Assembly: GCA_037447655.1 (NCBI GenBank)
Contig: JBBHKE010003157.1
Coordinates: 1 to 10,868 of the forward strand
From: Zygnema cylindricum
Taxonomy: Eukaryota; Streptophyta; Zygnematophyceae; Zygnematales; Zygnemataceae
Direction: 5' to 3'
Length of the DNA: 10,868 nt
Shown: in pieces, positions 6,147 to 10,868 of the stretch
How positions within the stretch are numbered: position 1 is the stretch's first letter
Layout: the number at the start of each line of letters is the position of its first letter
Notes under the pieces: generated by a model
What the model saw: only the letters and a program-made list of their open reading frames with translations
What the model was told of the DNA's origin: nothing
The model's database searches: none
Made by a program: the position numbers and the translations under genes

Positions 6147-6768
6147 TTAGGGTACGGTCCCATGTATGTGTAACTTAGCGAACTTACTTTGTATTTTATC
6201 GCGGATCCGGCGGACCCGGATTCTAGGTGTCTCTATGTGTTTACTGTAAATTGTTATTTAAGTTTGTGATGATTGTATACATCGACAATACCTTTGACTT
6301 CTGTCACCGTGTACAATTTGTCTTTGCCTCACCGTATTTTTTCAAAACTTTTTGAAGCGTCGCAAGACACATCGTAATTTTTGAAACAATTTGTGGATTT
6401 GGTATGCCGCATGTGTTTGCGTGACATCGTAGACGTACAGCCTTCCAGCCGTGGCTGTGCAACACGCCTTTAGGTAAACTTCTCCCGTCCGGCGGCCATG
6501 ACTTCGCAGATTTTTCACCTTCGCAGATTTTTCAACTTTGCGTGAAATGACAGTGCAGCGTCGAGACCCCTATAAAAACAAAATCGTACAACATGCAAGC
6601 GGACAAAAACACGTGTACTTTTTTTCGTCGTTAAAAACTTCTTAAATTTTTTCACACGTGGGAATATGTTTTCCTATTTGTGTAGTGCAATTTAGGCAGT
6701 ACGACGCTAAGTTTTGAAGGAAAACCACAAAAAAAACCCGTACTTAGCCACATGGGGCCGTACCCTTA
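6147..6768. mobile_element. MITE 1: 616-bp inverted-repeat element with TTA target duplication
   Basis: Terminal inverted repeats GGGTACGGTCCCATGT (6150-6165) and ACATGGGGCCGTACCC (6750-6765) match at 15 of 16 positions. TTA flanks both ends (6147-6149 and 6766-6768), a 3-bp target-site duplication. Three-base TWA duplications with TIRs starting GGG/GGC are typical of PIF/Harbinger transposons, so I read this as a non-autonomous member of that type; the superfamily is inference. It encodes no recognisable protein. Inside are a 17-bp tandem duplication (6502-6535) and a small inverted repeat, ATCCGG/CCGGAT, at 6205-6221. The right subterminal sequence TAAGTTTTGAAGGAAAAC (6708-6725) and the internal GTCGAGACCCCT (6560-6571) recur in MITE 2. 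Confidence 0.75.
6502..6535. repeat. 17-bp tandem duplication in MITE 1
   Basis: CTTCGCAGATTTTTCAC is followed directly by CTTCGCAGATTTTTCAA, matching at 16 of 17 positions, then by a degenerate start of a third unit (CTTTGCG). Confidence 0.85.
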
Positions 6769-7610
6769 GTATATTTTCCGTATACGGATGTATTGTACAA
6801 AAAAAATGAAAAAAATGGTTAAAAGTACAACGTGAATCGCAATTAGAGTTCAAAAGTAATTAGTGTGAAGAAACAATTAGTGTTATTAACTCAATTTGGC
6901 TCAACACCAACAAAAGTTAACGCTACTTTATACAAGTAACATTAACTGTTGTTTTGAAATGTTAGTTTCGTGCGTACGCGACATTTTGTGCGCACGCGAC
7001 GTTTAGTGCTTAATTTATTAAATGAATTTACTGTGGAGGCTCGAATGGTTTCGTGGATTGGGGGAGTGAATGTACGGATATATATTGTTTAGGACGAACG
7101 AAATAGAAATTGAGTGGCGCGGAATGCTTAATTGAAATGGATGGCGCGATCCGATTTGAAATATTTGAAGGGTTTGAAAATGTACGATGGGCGTACGAAA
7201 CATAATGCGACAGACATATTTATGAAAAAGGACGCCACAAGTACGGAGCGTCTTATTCGGCAAGTGGACTTAGAATGCACTTCATGATGCCATAAGATAT
7301 TTGACAGCTTACGTGGATTTCGTTTGGATTTTGTGACCACGCGGAATTGCGTCAATCACACAATGTTTATTTTGGACGATCCGGATTCTTTGAAGAAATT
7401 CAAGGAATCTCGTTGAGTGACGTAGCGTGACTCAACATACGATTTTGTGAGATTGTGTGTACGTGCAAATATTTGGTCGAACATTGTTTTGTCTTTTTGT
7501 GTATTAAGTATTAGTGTAGGTTTACTCACTTTGACATACCTTGAAGTATTCGGGTATACCAACATTAATAGAGGTAGCTGGTAGATAGCGTACGGCTGGT
7601 ATGCCTCCGT
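6769..7610. other. Anonymous AT-rich sequence, no gene recognised
   Basis: No protein family is recognisable on either strand; the open frames are short and read like chance. It holds an 18-bp tandem pair at 6970-7005 and repeated AATTAGTGT words at about 6860-6885. It also holds a short inverted pair GTACGG...CCGTAC near 7590-7611. I found no sign that copia B gag continues beyond MITE 1. Confidence 0.4.
6970..7005. repeat. 18-bp tandem repeat, two units
   Basis: GTGCGTACGCGACATTTT is followed directly by GTGCGCACGCGACGTTTA (15 of 18 identical). CpG-dense compared with its AT-rich surroundings. Confidence 0.75.
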
Positions 7611-8450
7611 ACATTCAGCAGTAAGCTCTTTGTGTATATTTGTAGGACTTAGTCATTTTTTAACTTAGGAACTTTCTGTACCAAAAACTGTTTATGATCA
7701 ATTTTTTTTGGTAATTTTATCTGAGTAATGCTCTCAAATCTGTTGGCAGAATTATTTGAAATTTTGCATGTGTGTTCCTCTCTGTATTTTTTACATTGCT
7801 ACAGATTTGCAGGCCTATTGTGTGCCTGTTCTGTGTTTTACTTCATTGTGAAGTTGGCCGGTTTTATCAAAGTTCTGGCAGACTGTTTTTCTGCAACTTT
7901 GACCAGATGATGTGATCACTCTGTTTATTATTCTTGTCTGAAACTTTGTGAGGTTATTTTTTAGCCTAGAAAATATCCTTGTTTGTAGTTTCAGCTTGTT
8001 TTGATATTTCTGTAGAATTCTGTGTTGATTAAAAGTAGGCTGTTTTTGGGTAGTCTGTGGTACTTCCGAGGGTAAATCCATGGCTGAAAATGGCTATGGA
8101 CAACATTAACTAGGATACACATTACCATATTGTAGGCGCGATAGTGTGTGTTCACATATTTCACGCTTTAACATGTGAGAACAGGGTATCGTTATTTTCC
8201 CTTGTCTTTATGACTCATAATGAGATCTACACTTTTTCAGTGGCAAGGTACTAAATTTCCTTCCTTCGCGCCTTTATTTTAGGCTTGTTTTGTAAATTTG
8301 TACGAATTATTGAGCAGTTTTACTACGGCTATACACATTTCATACATTACACTATTAAAAAACACTTAGAAATTAGAGTAATTAACGCTAATTAAACAGT
8401 TTCTATATTCGCGTAAGAAAAAAATGAATTGAGTTTGATTAAGTTGTAGT
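7611..8450. other. T-rich stretch with a CpG-poor block, no gene recognised
   Basis: From about 7611 to 8066 there is only one CG dinucleotide (near 7858), in a T/G-rich sequence, whereas flanking DNA has many. Open frames on both strands (for example minus 8081-7815, rich in Gln and Lys) match no family I know. The block may be an older or separately derived insertion, or intronic or intergenic DNA. 8070-8450 is AT-rich with nothing I can name. Confidence 0.35.
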
Positions 8451-8651
8451 GGTATTTTTGATTAAATGTTTTTCTATTTATTCTTTTATTGCAAAGTCAA
8501 AGTCGGCCAATGCATTTTTTAAAATTTTGAATTTTGTTCCGTGCGCATATTCATTTTTTTGGCGTTTCATATGTGCATTTTATATGTATGAGACATTTGT
8601 GAATTATATAGTGAGGATTGTAAAGTGTGGAGAGGAGTTAATGGAATTTAA

Positions 8652-8975
8652 ATGGAGTATTTATTGGACATCATTGTTGTGAGTTATTTATCGGGTTCTT
8701 TTGGGGATCTAACTTTTTTCTTTCATTTTGGTATCGCGGCAAGCTACAATCCAAAACGTAGCATTAGAGAATCAACTATGACACCAAACAAATGTAGTAG
8801 ATCAAATTCAGATAGCAATTTGCTCACCGGCCCTTTTAAACTCGGCGTGAAAACTATTAATTTACATGTCGAATTATTCAATGAATGTCCAAATTTTATA
8901 AGATCTAGAGAAAAAAAAAATTTAGAAGATGAAGAACTTGGCAAAAGTGGAGGCGCAATGAATAAAGCGATGTAG
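8652..8975 (+). CDS. Unassigned ORF, 107 codons, possibly a pseudo-exon
   Basis: I do not recognise this protein. The first 30 residues are hydrophobic (LLDIIVVSYLSGSF, LTFFFHFGIA). From about residue 32 it becomes hydrophilic, with a Ser/Asn-rich part, then GPFKLGVKTINLHVELF and a charged C-terminus. A pyrimidine-rich run with a following AG at about 8709-8743 could be a splice acceptor at the point where composition changes. AATAAA motifs at about 9080-9095 could be a poly(A) signal some 110 bases after the stop. This would fit a 3' terminal exon, but the length is within what chance allows and no homology supports it. Weak call. Confidence 0.15.
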   Translation: MEYLLDIIVVSYLSGSFGDLTFFFHFGIAASYNPKRSIRESTMTPNKCSRSNSDSNLLTGPFKLGVKTINLHVELFNECPNFIRSREKKNLEDEELGKSGGAMNKAM

Positions 8976-9305
8976 CGAGTGCCACCCCCCAAGCGGCCGA
9001 GCGCGCCCTCATCCGTCAGTTTCCATGCAACTATTTCTTTCTTTTTTTTAGCTTTATCTTCCGAGGTGTCAATGGAGACAAAATAAAAAATAAATACAAA
9101 TTAAGCAACCATGCGAATTGAAATTGTGACGCGACGAACCACGTTGTACGAACAAAGATGTTTGTGGACGCGCACAAATTAACAAGAAAAAAGGTCAATT
9201 TTATGCACACGAACCGCTTCGTACTAATCGAAATCCGACGGCTCCATTGTGCACAAAAACGACAAGATGAAAGGACAAAATCACGCACACGAGGATGTGC
9301 ACTGC
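8976..9305. other. Intergenic stretch, no gene recognised
   Basis: Begins with a short GC-rich patch (CCACCCCCCAAGCGGCCGAG, from about 8981), then A-rich DNA with AATAAA words at about 9080-9095, then mixed sequence up to MITE 2. The antisense open frame at 9288-9031 is not recognisable and probably chance. Confidence 0.35.
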
Positions 9306-9420
9306 GGGTACTTTCGCATGTAACCGAAACTTAGTCTTGTTACATTGTTTTTTAGCGAAGATTCTCCGTACAACTTTCAAAGCATTCATATGTAAAGAAG
9401 TGAAATCGTAACTTTAGATT

Positions 9421-9571
9421 GTGACGGATGTAGACGTGGGTGTAATTTGTGACGGTTGTAGACGACTACAAAACTCGCAACAATTGATGACGTTTACAAA
9501 ATAGCGACGGTTGTAGACATCTAGCTACTTGTGACATTGTAGATGTTTAGGGTTTGTGACATTTTGCCGTC
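9421..9571. repeat. Degenerate 27-28-bp minisatellite in MITE 2
   Basis: The word GTGACGGNTGTAGACG recurs at 9421, 9449, 9504 (as GCGACGGTTGTAGACA), 9531 (GTGACATTGTAGATG) and, more weakly, 9556. Spacings are 28, 55 (about two units), 27 and 25 bp. It lies about 115 bp inside the left end of MITE 2; subterminal repeats are common in MITEs and transposons as transposase-binding arrays, but this is only a possibility here. Confidence 0.6.
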
Positions 9572-10004
9572 ACGCTCAAATTATGACAGCGTCGACGTCA
9601 TAAATTCAAAAAAATTCCGCCATGGTTTCCCGATAGTGTTTTTTTGTCCTTTCTCACTCTACTTGCCATCAAAATACGCCCAAAGATTGTCAAAAGAAAT
9701 CATTTTTAGAGATATTTCATTTGATACCAATATTGGCGTTTTTCATTGCAAGAATTGTGAGACAGAGGCGGTAGTGGGAGCGGGAGAGAGAGAGAGGCGC
9801 CTTCACGGAATTCGCTTTTGCGAAATGGCGTCCGTTGGTCGAGACCCCTCCACGGCCCCCTGTACGGAAATTAGCGCACGGAAAAAAGTCTCGCACAGGC
9901 TGGAAATGTGCAGTGGGTTTTTTTTTTGGTACTCCGCGCACAAAAATTGTCAAAAACCTCCGTCGCGTGCGAAGTCACATGCCTATTCACCCACGTCATG
10001 GACC

Positions 10005-10040
10005 TTATTTAAAATCACCTCGCGAGGTGATTTTATATAA
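10005..10040. repeat. Long palindrome centred on TCGCGA
   Basis: A perfect 26-bp palindrome (10010-10035), with arm AAAATCACCTCG and its complement, extends to 36 bp (10005-10040) with one mismatched pair (10009/10036). There is no spacer. The outer parts are A/T only and the right flank forms TATATAAAG. It lies inside MITE 2. Confidence 0.9.
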
Positions 10041-10084
10041 AGTTTGAAGATGAGCTGGAAGGACGCGAAAGTGGGTCGAAACGT

Positions 10085-10122
10085 GCTAGACGACAAACTG
10101 TATCGCGCTAGACGACAAACTG
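10085..10122. repeat. 16-bp direct repeat, period 22
   Basis: GCTAGACGACAAACTG occurs identically at 10085-10100 and 10107-10122, inside MITE 2, about 45 bp right of the palindrome. Confidence 0.85.
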
Positions 10123-10268
10123 CACTACAGTTAAAGTTTAAGGTAATGCAACTTGTACGGTGATAATTTCAATTTTTTGGTGCGGCTGCGGATTTTCTCG
10201 TTTTTTTTTTAAGTTATGAAGGAAAACGACAGAAAATAACTGTAACTTTAGCACATGCGAAAGTACCC

Positions 10269-10868
10269 TGAGTCCGGATGAAACGAAAGCGGCTTTGTTT
10301 GAAAGATTACCTTTTGTCAACATCTACGCGGCGCTTCCTCCATTTCAGCCGTACGCCTCTTGCATTGGCGAAGTCGCATAGTGTCGGCCGTCAGACGACG
10401 AGACGAAAGACAACATTTCAAAAGACAGCCTTTTGTGGAGATTTCAACCGTCAAATGTGTCGGAAAAGACAGAGGTACGAAGTCGCTCTATCCTCCTGTT
10501 GACTCGTTGTCCATTGGTCGACAAATGGCCACAGACTGTGCAACGCGGTTTCGGATAAGCAAATGACGCGTCATAATCCGTCATGTCTCTTGAAAAAAAT
10601 ATTTAACGACGTCAAAAAAATTCCATCGTGGCCAAGATGTCGAGTTTTTGACACGGACAGTTCTGTCCCTTAGTGCCCTTGGACTTTTTTAATGTATATT
10701 AGCATAGGGAATTGATAATGACAGTGACTGTTTTGGTTGCAGACAGTCACTTACGTCATTTTGTCAAAAAACGTACGTTTGAAGTACACACAGGTACAAA
10801 TAAAGCACCGTTGAGTACAAATTTGACGGTCAATCGGTTGAACAACTTTGACTTTGAAAATATTTTTC
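10269..10868. other. Anonymous sequence with small hairpins, no gene recognised
   Basis: No convincing coding frame is present; overlapping plus-strand frames at 10278-10566 are short and unlike any family I know. Visible structures are a TGACGCGTCA palindrome (10564-10573), a GGACAG/CTGTCC hairpin (10655-10668) and a 9-bp inverted repeat (10723-10751). TTCAAAAAAATTCC near 9606 and TCAAAAAAATTCC near 10611 are similar short words shared with MITE 2. Confidence 0.35.
10723..10751. repeat. 9-bp perfect inverted repeat with 11-base loop
   Basis: AGTGACTGT (10723-10731) pairs with ACAGTCACT (10743-10751). It is flanked by TGAC on the left and ACGTCA on the right, so part of the outer sequence is also loosely complementary. 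Function unknown. Confidence 0.7.

Larger units (their letters stand above)
9306..10268. mobile_element. MITE 2: 963-bp element with perfect 16-bp TIRs, related to MITE 1
   Basis: GGGTACTTTCGCATGT at 9306-9321 is the exact reverse complement of ACATGCGAAAGTACCC at 10253-10268. It shares GGGTAC....CATGT with MITE 1's TIR. It shares further sequence at corresponding places: TAAGTTATGAAGGAAAAC (10210-10227) against TAAGTTTTGAAGGAAAAC, GTCGAGACCCCT (9838-9849) and a left subterminal AACTTAG. The two are therefore one family. Flanking bases are TGC on the left and TGA on the right, so no clean target duplication is seen, unlike MITE 1. No transposase is recognisable. The open frame 9543-10040 (165 codons) matches nothing I know and crosses the palindrome, so I treat it as fortuitous. 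Extra length comes partly from a minisatellite near the left end. Confidence 0.7.

Noticed and set aside
7141-7287. Open stretch of about 48 codons, plus strand, with protein-like composition
   Set aside because: It ends in a stop, no family is recognisable, and nothing upstream or downstream continues it convincingly; the length is within chance.
9543-10040. 165-codon plus-strand open frame inside MITE 2
   Set aside because: It runs through the minisatellite and the palindrome, has no recognisable domain or compositional bias, overlaps antisense frames of similar quality, and lies in a non-autonomous element.

Overview
The window looks like non-genic, transposon-rich DNA from a eukaryote. 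Nothing suggests a bacterium: I see no intact long gene, no operon and no ribosome-binding-site pattern, and every protein homology I can read is a decayed Ty1/copia retrotransposon. One copia copy has a 13-base match to the anticodon half of initiator tRNA-Met placed directly inside its LTR end. That is the half-tRNA priming known from Drosophila copia, whereas plant copia elements usually prime from the tRNA 3' end. This leans towards an animal, perhaps an arthropod, but I cannot name the species.

Layout from left to right. (1) 1-1454, minus strand: gag of a first Ty1/copia element (copia A), broken by frameshifts, with an intact CCHC zinc knuckle. Its primer-binding site lies at 1446-1458 and its 5' LTR begins at 1459 and runs rightward to an undetermined end. 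The rest of its pol would lie to the left of the window. (2) 1913-3330: two diverged, head-to-tail copies of a roughly 711-bp non-coding repeat. Both carry the same cluster of GTAC sites, the same conserved central block, the same stem-loop and the same 3' hairpin followed by a T run. (3) 3331-6010, minus strand: a second, independent and badly decayed copia element (copia B). In the expected order it shows a zinc-knuckle-like gag end (tandemly duplicated), a protease remnant, pre-integrase, integrase core and C-terminus, a low-complexity hinge and reverse transcriptase. The reverse transcriptase is cut off exactly where the 711-bp repeat ends. (4) 6150-6765: a non-autonomous inverted-repeat element (MITE 1) flanked by TTA/TTA. 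(5) 6769-9305: mostly anonymous AT-rich DNA, including a CpG-poor block at about 7610-8066 and one unassigned ORF at 8652-8975. (6) 9306-10268: a second, longer element (MITE 2) with perfect 16-bp terminal inverted repeats. It shares subterminal and internal sequence with MITE 1, so both belong to one family. It contains a degenerate minisatellite and a striking palindrome. (7) 10269-10868: anonymous sequence with short hairpins.

Nothing here forms a working gene set. The window records layered insertions: copia B was truncated by or next to the tandem repeat, copia A lies beyond it, and two members of one MITE family landed further right. The least-explained pieces are the 711-bp tandem repeat with its conserved structured parts and the two-member MITE family.
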